Source: Bacillota bacterium (lineage in GTDB: Bacteria > Bacillota > Clostridia > Lachnospirales > Lachnospiraceae). Taken from it: a DNA stretch of 64,000 bases. The DNA lies in assembly GCA_023410575.1 (NCBI GenBank), contig JAEYPP010000009.1, forward strand, positions 5,611 to 69,610, read 5' to 3'. Under the pieces are notes generated by a model, which ran no database searches, had not been told where the DNA came from, and was given only the letters and a program-made list of their open reading frames with translations. The number at the start of each line of letters is the position of its first letter. The stretch's first letter is position 1. Positions 17,251-26,234 of this stretch are shown here, piece after piece. Both the position numbers and the translations under genes were made by a program.

Positions 17251-18648
17251 TTGAAAGAAAAACAAATGAATAATTATGAAAATGGTAAGCAGAAATTTCG
17301 TTTGAGGATGAAGTTTATAATTCCTTCCTTACTTGGAATCTTGTTATTTATGTGTCCGATAAAAATGGATGGTAAGATAACAATTCCAATTGCAGTACTT
17401 TCAGAAGGCTTACAAAATCTATGCGGTGATTATTTTCCAGCTATCATACTTTTACTTACTGGAATTTCTTTTTTTGGAAGTATTATAACTAGTTTATGTT
17501 TAAGGTTTGGAACGAAAAAAATAAGAGAGGGTATCCATAAGAAGAAAGTATTAATGTCTTTATTTCATTTGAGAAAGTATTCAATTTTCGTACGTGGATT
17601 TGCATTTATTCTTTGCTTATTCACCTATTATGAATTTGGCTTTGAGGCTATCTATTCTTTAAATACTGGTGGATTAGTTTTTTATGATTTACTACCAATT
17701 TTATTTACTATATTTTTATTTGCAGGATTTTTATTACCTTTGTTATTAAACTTTGGATTGTTAGAGTTTACAGGAACACTTTTAATCAAAGTAATGCGAC
17801 CTTTGTTTCGATTACCTGGTCGAGCTGCCATTGATGCAATTGCTTCTTGGTTAGGGGATGGAACGATTGGTGTTATGTTAACTAGCAAACAGTACGAAGA
17901 TGGTTATTATACTGAACGTGAAGCTTGTGTTATTGGAGTTAGCTTTTCTTTAGTGTCAATAACGTTTTGTCTTGTTGTAATTAATCAGGTTGAATTAGGT
18001 CATATGTTTGTTCCATTTTATCTGACGGTATGTTTTGCATGTTTGGTAACAGCAATTCTACTTCCTAAAATACCACCTCTTTCTAAGAAAAAAGATTGCT
18101 ACATTAATGGTAAGCCATCGGATTATGATTCTGAATTAATACCAGAGGGACATAGCAGTCTTTCCTATGCTTTTACACAAGCAATTGATAAAGTTAAGAA
18201 TGTAAAGTTTATAAATTGTATATGCAAAGATGGAGTTGAAAATGTACTTAGTATGTGGATTGGTATTATACCTATTGTAATGGCTATGGGTACGGTTGCA
18301 TTAATCGTAGCAGAATATACACCATTCTTTAAAATTTTAGGTATTCCATTTATGCCAATGCTTGAATTACTACAGATTCCAGAAGCTGCAGCTGCTTCCG
18401 AGACGTTATTTGCAGGTTTTGCAGATATGTTGCTACCATCGATTATGATTTCAACAGTTGAAAGTGAAATGACACGTTTTATTGTAGCGGCAGTGTCTGT
18501 TTCACAGCTCATCTACTTATCTGAGGTGGGAGCTTTAATATTAGCTTCTAAGATTCCAATTAAGTTTGGACAGTTGTTTATAATTTTTATTGAGCGAACA
18601 ATTATTGCATTACCTATAATTACATTGATTGCACACTTAATTTATTAA
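17251..18648 (+). CDS. YjiH family membrane protein (nucleoside-recognition/Gate domain)
   Basis: A polytopic membrane protein of about 465 residues with some ten hydrophobic segments and two Gate-like halves; GRAAIDAIASWLGDGTIGVML near residue 190 is typical of the YjiH/SpoIVB-spmA nucleoside-recognition superfamily. Transport of nucleosides or a related small solute is possible but unproven. GAGG lies eight bases before TTG 17251 and only two bases before ATG 17245, so TTG is the likelier start; the difference is two residues. It has its own promoter. Confidence 0.7.
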   Translation: MKEKQMNNYENGKQKFRLRMKFIIPSLLGILLFMCPIKMDGKITIPIAVLSEGLQNLCGDYFPAIILLLTGISFFGSIITSLCLRFGTKKIREGIHKKKVLMSLFHLRKYSIFVRGFAFILCLFTYYEFGFEAIYSLNTGGLVFYDLLPILFTIFLFAGFLLPLLLNFGLLEFTGTLLIKVMRPLFRLPGRAAIDAIASWLGDGTIGVMLTSKQYEDGYYTEREACVIGVSFSLVSITFCLVVINQVELGHMFVPFYLTVCFACLVTAILLPKIPPLSKKKDCYINGKPSDYDSELIPEGHSSLSYAFTQAIDKVKNVKFINCICKDGVENVLSMWIGIIPIVMAMGTVALIVAEYTPFFKILGIPFMPMLELLQIPEAAAASETLFAGFADMLLPSIMISTVESEMTRFIVAAVSVSQLIYLSEVGALILASKIPIKFGQLFIIFIERTIIALPIITLIAHLIY

Positions 18649-18718
18649 TTATACTATTTGCTTTGCTTTCCAAATGTGATATATTAATACAAGAAAAAGT
18701 ACGTTTTTACGAGCTTTT

Positions 18719-18930
18719 CCTTGTTAGAAAATTTACAACAAGGATGGAAGAATAAACGTAGTTCGTTGTTTGTTCTCCCATCTTTTTTATATACTAGAAA
18801 ATTCCTCTGAATTTCCTCGTATATAAAAAAAGCGTCCCAAAAGAAGGACGCAATTATGCACACAAGCGCGTGAAGAAGATGTCGCTTACGCGACCGCGCT
18901 TGGCGCGAGTGTTTTGCAAGCAAAACACTT
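18719..18930. other. 318-bp intergenic region packed with hairpins
   Basis: No credible gene lies between 18649 and 18967. Hairpins seen in order: CCTTGTT/AACAAGG (18719-18743), TATATAC/GTATATA (18788-18825), GCGTCC/GGACGC (18832-18851), a nested GC-rich CAAGCGCG[GTCGC-ttac-GCGAC]CGCGCTTG (18863-18902), and AGTGTTTTG/CAAAACACT (18908-18929). The GC-rich part stands out from the A/T-rich surroundings. It could be a transcript end plus a REP-like element or a small RNA. Confidence 0.6.
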
Positions 18931-18967
18931 TGTTCCTTAAAAATATTCTAAGAAAATGGAGTAACTC

Positions 18968-19423
18968 ATGAAACTTACAACCTTATGTTATATTGAGAAA
19001 GAAAATAAATATTTAATGCTTCATCGGAATAAAAAAGTGAATGATCCAAATCATGCTAAGTGGATTGGTATTGGTGGGAAATTTGAGAAAGATGAAAGTC
19101 CTGAGGAATGTCTTTTGCGTGAAGTAAAAGAAGAAACAGGATTAACATTAACTAATTATTCTTTTCGTGGAATTATTACATTTGTATCAGATATTTGGGA
19201 AACAGAGTACATGCATCTATTTACTGCGAGTGCGTTTCGTGGAGAAATGATTGATTGCGCAGAAGGTGAATTACAGTGGGTGAAGAAGGAAGATGTTTTG
19301 AACCTTAATCTTTGGGAAGGGGATAAGTTATTCTTAAAGAAATTATTAGAGACAAAGGACTTCTTTACGATGAAACTAATTTATCAAGGAGAGAAATTAG
19401 TTGATTATTCAATAAAAAGCTAA
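18968..19423 (+). CDS. NUDIX hydrolase, MutT/8-oxo-dGTPase-like
   Basis: The 151-residue protein carries a perfect NUDIX box beginning GGKFEKDESPEEC near residue 37 and ending REVKEETGL. Members of this branch hydrolyse oxidised nucleoside triphosphates or other nucleoside diphosphate derivatives. LMLHRNKK near residue 17 is typical of the 8-oxo-dGTP diphosphatase group. The exact substrate is not decided by sequence. It stands alone, with a repeat array downstream. Confidence 0.85.
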   Translation: MKLTTLCYIEKENKYLMLHRNKKVNDPNHAKWIGIGGKFEKDESPEECLLREVKEETGLTLTNYSFRGIITFVSDIWETEYMHLFTASAFRGEMIDCAEGELQWVKKEDVLNLNLWEGDKLFLKKLLETKDFFTMKLIYQGEKLVDYSIKS

Positions 19424-19440
19424 ATCATTCAATACATTAA

Positions 19441-19524
19441 AAGCACAAAGCTTAAAGCACAAAGCTTAAAAGCACAAAGCTTAAAGCACAAAGCTTAAAA
19501 GCACAAAGTTTAAAGCATAAAGTT
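19441..19524 (+). repeat. tandem array of 14/15-bp units
   Basis: Six units of consensus AAGCACAAAGCTTA alternate between 14 and 15 bp (five near-identical, the last diverged to AAGCATAAAGTTA). The array fills the gap between the NUDIX and DUF4317 genes. Each unit contains AAGCTT, so the array is partly self-complementary. Confidence 0.85.
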
Positions 19525-19556
19525 AAGAATACAAATTAAGGGAGATCTACAGTTTC

Positions 19557-20180
19557 ATGATTAACAGAGAGGATATGCTAGAGCTTACAAGAAGAATGAC
19601 AGTTAGTCGTACCTCAATTACGAGAATAGCGGGAAGCTATATTGATTCAGAAGGTTATGTGGATGGAACCTTTAATACTAATTTTCTGAAGCTATCAGCA
19701 AAAGAAAAACAAGATAATTTGACAATCGCAAAGGCAATCCCGTTTTCAAGTACAAACGAAAATCTAAAGGAACATAAGTTTGAGGATAGCAAACATGGAA
19801 TTGTAAACATGTGGCGTCTTCTAAATGAGATGAAATCTTGTGGTTTAAAGAATGATGCATTAATGGATACATTTTATGATATCGTTACAAAAACATATCA
19901 AACTGGCCATGAATATGCAATTTACGTATTTCATGATCGATATGATGTGCCAGTAAAGGCTTCAGATAAAGAACGTCTCGGTGAATCGGAAGAGGTATTT
20001 GAGTATCTCATTTGTGCGATTTGCCCACTGGTTGGAGATTATGAACCTGGAGAAGTAGAATGTGGATTTATCTATCCTTTATTTTCGAATCGTAGTAGTG
20101 ATATTAATCGTATTGGAATTTACTATAAAAATCAGTATCAGTCACATAGAGTAATGGAGCAACTTTTATTAGAAAAATAA
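19557..20180 (+). CDS. DUF4317 family protein, short form
   Basis: A 207-residue protein matching the N-terminal half of DUF4317 proteins common in Lachnospiraceae: MLELTRRMTV start, GSYIDSEG near residue 27, YAIYVFHDRYDVP near 120, VFEYLICAICPL near 147 and GFIYPLFSNRSSDI near 171. From memory, family members usually run to around 400 residues. No continuation is seen in any frame after the stop, so this looks like a short or truncated form. Function of the family is unknown. Confidence 0.65.
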   Translation: MINREDMLELTRRMTVSRTSITRIAGSYIDSEGYVDGTFNTNFLKLSAKEKQDNLTIAKAIPFSSTNENLKEHKFEDSKHGIVNMWRLLNEMKSCGLKNDALMDTFYDIVTKTYQTGHEYAIYVFHDRYDVPVKASDKERLGESEEVFEYLICAICPLVGDYEPGEVECGFIYPLFSNRSSDINRIGIYYKNQYQSHRVMEQLLLEK

Positions 20181-20248
20181 GTAATAATTTACTTGATATA
20201 TACCTGTATAAAATGTTACAATAAATTACAAAATGAGGAGGTTTATTT

Positions 20249-21373
20249 ATGGAATATAGAATGATTGATAATGAAAAATGCTCAATTTTAGGATTCGGAT
20301 GTATGAGATTTCCACTGAATGAAGATGGCTCAATCAATGAAGTGGAAGCCACAAGGATGTTAGATGTTGCTAGAGAATCAGGAGTTAACTATTTTGATAC
20401 CGCTTATCCATATCACAATAAAGAAAGCGAACCTTTTGTAGGTAGATATTTGTCGAAGTTACCAAGAGATTCTTACTATTTAGCAACAAAACTTCCGTGT
20501 TGGGAGATTAATTCGCAAGAGGATGCAAAAAGAATTTTTCAGTTACAGTTAGAGCGTCTTCAAACAGAGTACATAGATTTTTATTTGTTACATGCACTTA
20601 ATAAAGACCAATGGGAGAGGATGGAATCCTATGGTATTTATGATTTTTGTGCTTCATTAAAAGAACAAGGTAAGATTAAGCATCTTGGATTTTCATTTCA
20701 TGATGAATATGATGTATTTGAAACAATAATTACATCAAAAAAATGGGATTTTTGTCAAATACAATACAATTATATGGATACCGAGGAACAAGCAGGTGAT
20801 AAGGGATATGAACTCGCTGAAAAACTCGGAGTACCACTCGTTATTATGGAGCCAATCAAGGGTAGTACCTTAGCGTTACTTCCAGATGAAATTAAAGAGC
20901 ACTTCACCTCAGTGGATAAAAATAAATCCATGGCATCTTGGGCATTACGTTGGGTTGCCTCTCATTCTCATGTTAAAGTTGTCTTGAGTGGTATGTCTAC
21001 GTATGAGCAAGTTTTAGACAATATAAATACGTTTGATAAATTTGAGCCATTGAGTGACAAAGAGCAGGCTACGATTTTAGAAGTTAAAAATCATCTACAA
21101 CGTAGAATCAAAAATGGTTGTACGAGTTGCCGTTATTGCATGCCTTGTCCAGCAGGAGTTGATATTCCAAGGAACTTTCAAATCTGGAACACTTATGGAA
21201 AGTATGAAAATAGCGGAACTTCCATATGGGAGTGGAATAATACTATTAAAGATGAGGAAAAAGCAAAAAATTGTATTAGTTGTGGTAAATGTGAAACCGC
21301 TTGCCCACAAAAGCTAACAATTCGTGAGCATTTAAAAATGTTACAAACGGAACTGGATGCATTACAATCCTAA
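20249..21373 (+). CDS. aldo/keto reductase with C-terminal 4Fe-4S motifs
   Basis: Residues 1-275 form an aldo/keto reductase barrel with the usual catalytic set: Asp in YFDTAY, Tyr in PYHNKE, Lys in ATKLP and His in LLHAL. A Cys-rich tail follows: CTSCRYCMPCPAG near 288 and CISCGKCETACPQ near 345, matching two ferredoxin-like clusters. Such fused proteins are common in anaerobes; the electron partner is unknown. GAGGAGG precedes the ATG. It is upstream of the ECF S component and DUF1893 genes with a 40-bp gap, a grouping common in clostridia. Confidence 0.88.
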   Translation: MEYRMIDNEKCSILGFGCMRFPLNEDGSINEVEATRMLDVARESGVNYFDTAYPYHNKESEPFVGRYLSKLPRDSYYLATKLPCWEINSQEDAKRIFQLQLERLQTEYIDFYLLHALNKDQWERMESYGIYDFCASLKEQGKIKHLGFSFHDEYDVFETIITSKKWDFCQIQYNYMDTEEQAGDKGYELAEKLGVPLVIMEPIKGSTLALLPDEIKEHFTSVDKNKSMASWALRWVASHSHVKVVLSGMSTYEQVLDNINTFDKFEPLSDKEQATILEVKNHLQRRIKNGCTSCRYCMPCPAGVDIPRNFQIWNTYGKYENSGTSIWEWNNTIKDEEKAKNCISCGKCETACPQKLTIREHLKMLQTELDALQS

Positions 21374-21413
21374 ACTTTAATTGACGAAACAAAAGATAAT
21401 ATGGAGGAAATGA

Positions 21414-21977
21414 ATGAATAAAAATATAAACCGTTTGACAGCTGGAGGTGTACTGATTGCGTTTGCTATTTTAATTCCTCAATTGTTTCATCTAACAGGG
21501 GTGCCACAATCAGGGAAAGTGTTTTTACCAATGCATATTCCAGTATTATTAAGTGGTTTTGCTTTAGGACCAGTCTTTGGTTTGCTAGTTGGAATATTTT
21601 CACCAATCATCAGTTCTGCAATGACTGGAATGCCAGACTTAGCTCGACTGCCATTCATGATTTTTGAGTTAGCAACTTATGGATTCATTAGTGGTTTGTT
21701 GTACAATACACTTAAATTACAACGTAAAAAATATGGTATCTATGTATCTTTAGTAGTTGCAATGATAACTGGTAGAGTAGTATATGCAATCACATTAACC
21801 GTGGCGGCAAATATATTTAATATTGCTTGTGGTGGTCCGATCGCTGCGATTAGTGCAACTGTCACAGGAGTGATTGGAATTGTAATTCAGATTGTCGTGA
21901 TACCACCAATGATTTATTTATTAGAAAAGAGTGGATCTATTGATCGATTTTTTCGTCCATGCATCCAACAATCATAG
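21414..21977 (+). CDS. ECF transporter S component
   Basis: An integral membrane protein of 187 residues with about six hydrophobic segments. LPMHIPVLLSGFALGP near residue 39 and GIFSPIISSAMTGMP near 62 are typical of ECF S components, the substrate-binding subunits that dock onto a shared EcfAAT module. The vitamin or cofactor bound cannot be fixed from this sequence. No EcfA or EcfT is present in the window, so it must use a shared module. GGAGG lies six bases before the ATG; an earlier ATG at 21410 hits a stop at once. Confidence 0.82.
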   Translation: MNKNINRLTAGGVLIAFAILIPQLFHLTGVPQSGKVFLPMHIPVLLSGFALGPVFGLLVGIFSPIISSAMTGMPDLARLPFMIFELATYGFISGLLYNTLKLQRKKYGIYVSLVVAMITGRVVYAITLTVAANIFNIACGGPIAAISATVTGVIGIVIQIVVIPPMIYLLEKSGSIDRFFRPCIQQS

Positions 21978-22043
21978 GGATGTATTGGATAACATGTATT
22001 ACACGAATTGATTAAAGAATAAATAGAACGAAATGAGGTTTTT

Positions 22044-22457
22044 ATGGAACAAGCAATAAATATATTGCATACTGGTGGGTATACCATTGTAGTACAAAAG
22101 GAAGAGCAACAATTTACTTCAACAAAGCGTGGGATTGCACCAATTTTAGAATTAATGAATGATGATGCTAAGCTGCTTAAAGATGCTATTGTTGCTGATA
22201 AGGTGATTGGTAAAGCTGCTGCATTACTATTAATTTACGGCAAAGTAAAGCATATACATGCAGTTGTAATAAGTGAACTAGCAATTGATATATTAAATCA
22301 ATATAAAGTATCCTTTACATATGATCAGAAAGTTCCTTATATTATTAATCGTACGAAAACAGACATGTGTCCAATGGAACATTGTGTACTTGAAATTAAT
22401 GATCCAGAGTATGCATATGAAGCATTGAAAGAAGCTGTTGTAAAGTTAATGAAATAA
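22044..22457 (+). CDS. DUF1893 domain protein (cytidine-deaminase-like fold)
   Basis: The 137 residues match DUF1893: KRGIAPILELM near residue 30, a core DKVIGKAAALLLIYGKV near 55, and a late MCPMEHCVLEI with two Cys near 111-116. The family is related to the deaminase fold, but the typical zinc-binding HAE...PCxxC motif is not complete here. Activity unknown. It is 66 bp downstream of the ECF S component, a pairing seen in clostridia. Confidence 0.75.
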   Translation: MEQAINILHTGGYTIVVQKEEQQFTSTKRGIAPILELMNDDAKLLKDAIVADKVIGKAAALLLIYGKVKHIHAVVISELAIDILNQYKVSFTYDQKVPYIINRTKTDMCPMEHCVLEINDPEYAYEALKEAVVKLMK

Positions 22458-22517
22458 TTAAGACTTAAGCTGTGAAATGAGGTAAATAATACAACTAGAT
22501 GATAAAGGAGAACAAGG

Positions 22518-23018
22518 ATGGAAAGTCTTATTGAATGGTATCAAAGTACATTAGGTAGCTTCATGCCAAAAGAAGCGTTTATTTTTTTGGTTTCTATGTT
22601 GCCGTTAATCGAATTAAGAGGAGGTTTACTTGCAGCATCGTTATTAAAGATACCTTTGATAACAGCGAATGTAATATGCATTTTAAGTAATATTCTACCG
22701 ATACCTTTCATCTTATTATTTATCAAGAAAATATTTGACTTTATGAAAAAGCATAATATCTTAGGCAGTCTAGTAAAAAAATTAGAGAACAGAGCTTCAA
22801 AGAAGTCGAAAGGGTTAGAAAAAGGGGAATTTATCTTTCTGATGCTCTTTGTTGGAATTCCGCTTCCTGGAACTGGAGCTTGGACAGGTGCTCTGATTGC
22901 TTCTCTGTTAGAGTTAGATATTAAGAAAGCGTCTCTTGCAATTTTTTTAGGTATAATCATAGCAGCAATCATTATGAATATCGTATCTTATGGGTTATTA
23001 GGAAATTTAGTGAGTTAG
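22518..23018 (+). CDS. small multi-drug export-like membrane protein (COG2426)
   Basis: A 166-residue membrane protein with four to five hydrophobic segments. IELRGGLLAA near residue 31 and GIPLPGTGAWTGALIA near 113 are signatures of the COG2426/PF06695 family, named putative small multi-drug export proteins. Experimental support for drug export in this family is limited. GGAG precedes the ATG. It is probably the last gene of the run starting at 20249, as a terminator follows. Confidence 0.8.
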   Translation: MESLIEWYQSTLGSFMPKEAFIFLVSMLPLIELRGGLLAASLLKIPLITANVICILSNILPIPFILLFIKKIFDFMKKHNILGSLVKKLENRASKKSKGLEKGEFIFLMLFVGIPLPGTGAWTGALIASLLELDIKKASLAIFLGIIIAAIIMNIVSYGLLGNLVS

Positions 23019-23104
23019 AAAAAAACCTTCAGCAATTTTTACTTTACTCTCTATAGTTTATGTATGAGATAAGTGTTGCTAGTTATTTTGAGTTATTTAA
23101 AATA

Positions 23105-23155
23105 CTGGAAGCAGTAGGACGTTATCTAGGAAGATAAAGTTTGCTTCCAGTTTTA
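23105..23155 (+). terminator. intrinsic terminator
   Basis: CTGGAAGCA pairs with TGCTTCCAG, with an internal TTATCT/AGATAA stem, followed by TTTTATT. It ends the transcript from the small export protein gene. Confidence 0.8.
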
Positions 23156-23268
23156 TTAATAGACATACTGTAAATTTTTAGAAAGTAATAGATGAGTATA
23201 AGCAGCTAAAATAGGCCTTTATTTACTTGAAATTAGTAAATTCACAAAATTTTATGAGGAGATAATAA

Positions 23269-24513
23269 ATGAAACGAGTACATATAATAACGATTTGTTC
23301 CTTGTTATTATTTTTAGCATCATGTAACAGTAATAATAAAAAGAATGAGGATATCAATAAGGAAGTAATCAACAATGTTATCTCACCAACTACTGAACCT
23401 GATAATATCTCACCAACGATTATACCTTACAATAAGTCAACAGCTACTATACCGAATATTGCTAAGACAGCAGATACTTCGGTTCGTACGATCTTTTGTT
23501 TGGATAAAGGCTTTGAAGAGGCTGCCACAACTGAGGAAGGTAAGTTTCCAGATATCATTCAGATAAACTTTGATAGCGAACAACAAGAGGTAGATTTTAT
23601 TAAATCTTACTTACTAGAAAGAGGAATTTCAAAAGAAGTGCCAGATGGTATGTCATGTTGTGGTGAGAAAAAAGTGGTTGAATATTATGTGGATAATGAG
23701 AATAGAAATATAAGTTTTATTTTACGTATAAAAGATGCTATTTTATTTGATGTTTGTTTCTTTGTAACATTGAATTTAGATGATATGGCGAAAGTAGGAT
23801 ACCTAACTTATCGTTTTGATGAGAAAATAGACAAGGTCTACGAATGTATATATGATATGACTGGAGAGCAGATGGCTCAAATTGCCTATCAATATAACCC
23901 TTCGATTCCATTTCCTCTTATCACTGAGTATGAGGATATTAGTAGTTATAAAGACTCCATTGGTGATGTATTATTTCGAAGCCAAAAGTTTTGGATATAT
24001 GAGAAAATGGCAAAATTTGATGTATCTGGAAAACTAATTACTTATGAGAATGATATATTTGAACCAGACGACATACATAGCCAAAGTGTGTTCTCTTACG
24101 ATAAGAAATGTAGGCTAGATAAAATAGAGGGAACCTTATCACAATCTGACCTTAAGAATTATTTTTCTGAGGAAGAGATTGCAGAGATTAATTGCGCAGA
24201 TATCAGTGAGATTGACCTAAACTATCAAGAGAATGGTATGCTAGAGAAGGTAATATATCAACATGCTCCAAAGGTTTATGGTACTACTGGGCACGCTGGA
24301 CGAGTTTATTACGATGAACAAGGAAGAATGGTGTATGAGTCTTCTTACATAACTCATGGTGCTACAGAATATTTTTATATTTATCATGAAGAAGAGAAAA
24401 CCCCATGGGCTTGTATCTGTATAGATAGTATGTCTTACGGTGGTTCAGAGAAAGATGGTTACGAATATTCTTATGGTAATCGTTATTCCATTTATCTATT
24501 TCAGTCAACTTGA
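23269..24513 (+). CDS. lipoprotein of unknown function
   Basis: The 414-residue protein begins with a lipoprotein signal: hydrophobic residues 6-17 and a LASC lipobox (Cys19). A Thr/Pro/Asn-rich stretch follows to about residue 60. The remainder holds short repeats resembling RHS/YD or MORN-like strands (YDEQGRMVYES near 345, EYFYIYHEEE near 367), which suggests a beta-strand sheet. I do not recognise a named family. GAGGAG precedes the ATG. The next gene, also secreted, is 33 bp downstream, so they are probably co-expressed. Confidence 0.75.
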   Translation: MKRVHIITICSLLLFLASCNSNNKKNEDINKEVINNVISPTTEPDNISPTIIPYNKSTATIPNIAKTADTSVRTIFCLDKGFEEAATTEEGKFPDIIQINFDSEQQEVDFIKSYLLERGISKEVPDGMSCCGEKKVVEYYVDNENRNISFILRIKDAILFDVCFFVTLNLDDMAKVGYLTYRFDEKIDKVYECIYDMTGEQMAQIAYQYNPSIPFPLITEYEDISSYKDSIGDVLFRSQKFWIYEKMAKFDVSGKLITYENDIFEPDDIHSQSVFSYDKKCRLDKIEGTLSQSDLKNYFSEEEIAEINCADISEIDLNYQENGMLEKVIYQHAPKVYGTTGHAGRVYYDEQGRMVYESSYITHGATEYFYIYHEEEKTPWACICIDSMSYGGSEKDGYEYSYGNRYSIYLFQST

Positions 24514-24546
24514 TATATTAAATATCGAAATACAGGAGGATTTTTA

Positions 24547-26064
24547 ATGAAACGAACAAAAAGAGTTATTTACATTTTGGTTTTAATATTAGGTTTTCAA
24601 ATGATTCGTAGTAACAACTTTACAACAACAGCCTATGCAACAACTCCTACAATAGAAAAGATTGATTATCAATTTGCTGCAGTATGTAAGAATCAGAAAT
24701 ATTCACTTCCAAAAAAAGTTAAGGCTAAGATGAGTGATAATACAACGAAATATGTAGAAGTAACATGGAAGAAGAAAAATATCAACACATCGAAGTATTC
24801 ATTTAATATGTACTACGGTACGGTAAATGGTTATTCTAAAAAGGTAAAATTAGGTCTTTATGTTGGCAATAAGCAAGATGTAACAGCATATAAGCAAGTG
24901 CAAAAAATTACAAAAGAAATCACAACATCTGAAATGACTGTTTTTGAAAAAGAATTAGCAGTATATGATTATTTGAAGCCTTATCGTTTTCCTAATGAAA
25001 TTCCTTTTACTTATCGAGAAGCTTTTGATAATGCAATCGTTGACAAAGTCACTGTACTTGGAGAAAGTTTAGAATATGCAGAAGCATTTACTGCATTTAT
25101 GAGGGTATTGGGGAACAATTGTAAGTATGTTTTTGACAAGCGTAATGGGCATATGTGGAATATAGTTGAGCTAGGTGGAGAATACTATCATGTGGATGCG
25201 GCTTTGGCCAACAGAGAGGGATATAAATATTTAAATACTAGGGATAGCGTAATGAAAGAAATTGTCGAATGGGATTACGAGAAATATCCGGAATGTAATT
25301 CTGTGAAATATAATTACGATTACATTAAATTTAATAAAGAAAACAATCTTAACTATGATAGTGTTACATACTGTTATGGCACGATATCATTACCTAAAGG
25401 TAAGACTGCACCAAAGGGTGGTTTAAAAGTTGCATTAACTGCTTATGATGAGCAGGAAGTAGATGTCGATGTTGAGAACGAAAAAATTTATGATACTTCA
25501 GTTACAATTCCCGAGGGAAAAAATTCATGTGATTATGAATTTCAATTAGGTCCTTCGATCGAGGGTTTTAAGGTGATGTATAAATTAGAGAATCATGTTG
25601 GAGATTATATAGAACATGGATATTTTAACAGCCAAGGAACTGTACATAAATATGGTGAGCCAGAAATAATAAAAGGTATGGGTTCTTCCAAAGTTGATTT
25701 TAACATTCAAGAAGGAGAAATCGTTATTGAAGGTAAAATATCCATTCCAAAATCAGATGCTGCACCTAAAGAAGATTATAAGGTTTTGATTGAAATATCT
25801 GATGAAATTGAGACTCCAGAATATTCAAGATACAATTACTATCAGAGAGTTAGTGTAATCATACCAGCAGGAAAGAGAGTAGGTACCTTTAGGGTTCAAC
25901 TTCCATCAAGTGTTAATGGTTATAAAGTGGGGTATAGTAGTTCATTTAATAATAAATATACTATGTATGGGTATTATGGGGAGAACGGCATGACAGAAGA
26001 CGAGGAACCAAAATTATTCTCTGAAAGTGCAAAAGTCAATCTAACTCTAATTAAAAACGAATAA
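24547..26064 (+). CDS. secreted transglutaminase-like protein with Cys-to-Ser change at the active site
   Basis: A signal peptide covers about residues 1-32, ending near YATT. An Ig-like domain with VEVTWKK is next. A transglutaminase-like domain spans about 115-225, with HMWN (His202) and YHVDAAL (Asp217) aligned with catalytic His and Asp, but the position of the nucleophilic Cys reads GESLEYA (Ser174). Two homologous beta domains follow (YCYGTISLPKGKTAPKGG near 280, EGKISIPKSDAAPKED near 397). It is probably an inactive, binding-type transglutaminase fold at the cell surface. Confidence 0.7.
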   Translation: MKRTKRVIYILVLILGFQMIRSNNFTTTAYATTPTIEKIDYQFAAVCKNQKYSLPKKVKAKMSDNTTKYVEVTWKKKNINTSKYSFNMYYGTVNGYSKKVKLGLYVGNKQDVTAYKQVQKITKEITTSEMTVFEKELAVYDYLKPYRFPNEIPFTYREAFDNAIVDKVTVLGESLEYAEAFTAFMRVLGNNCKYVFDKRNGHMWNIVELGGEYYHVDAALANREGYKYLNTRDSVMKEIVEWDYEKYPECNSVKYNYDYIKFNKENNLNYDSVTYCYGTISLPKGKTAPKGGLKVALTAYDEQEVDVDVENEKIYDTSVTIPEGKNSCDYEFQLGPSIEGFKVMYKLENHVGDYIEHGYFNSQGTVHKYGEPEIIKGMGSSKVDFNIQEGEIVIEGKISIPKSDAAPKEDYKVLIEISDEIETPEYSRYNYYQRVSVIIPAGKRVGTFRVQLPSSVNGYKVGYSSSFNNKYTMYGYYGENGMTEDEEPKLFSESAKVNLTLIKNE

Positions 26065-26143
26065 AATAGTGTAATCTATCTGACCAAAGGTAAGTCTTGA
26101 TGACTTAGCTTCTGTATTCAAGATATCATACAAAACACAATAA

Positions 26144-26208
26144 AAGCTGCTCCTATATAGCAATTTCATCACATAATGATCTTGTACTATATAGGGGCAG
26201 CTTTTTTT
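26144..26208. terminator. terminator between convergent genes
   Basis: AAGCTGCTCCTATATAG pairs with CTATATAGGGGCAGCTT with a ~27-nt loop, followed by TTTTTTT on the plus strand. The minus strand reads AAGCTGC with T-runs less marked, so the main effect is on the plus-strand secreted genes. Confidence 0.85.
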
Positions 26209-26234
26209 ATTCTTGTTAGAGTATGATTTATATC

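Noticed and set aside
18684..18923. 79-codon minus-strand frame
   Set aside because: It covers the hairpin cluster, has no recognisable family and no good ribosome site.
21114..21317. Plus-strand frame overlapping the Fe-S tail of the aldo/keto reductase
   Set aside because: Out-of-frame shadow of the Cys-rich coding sequence.
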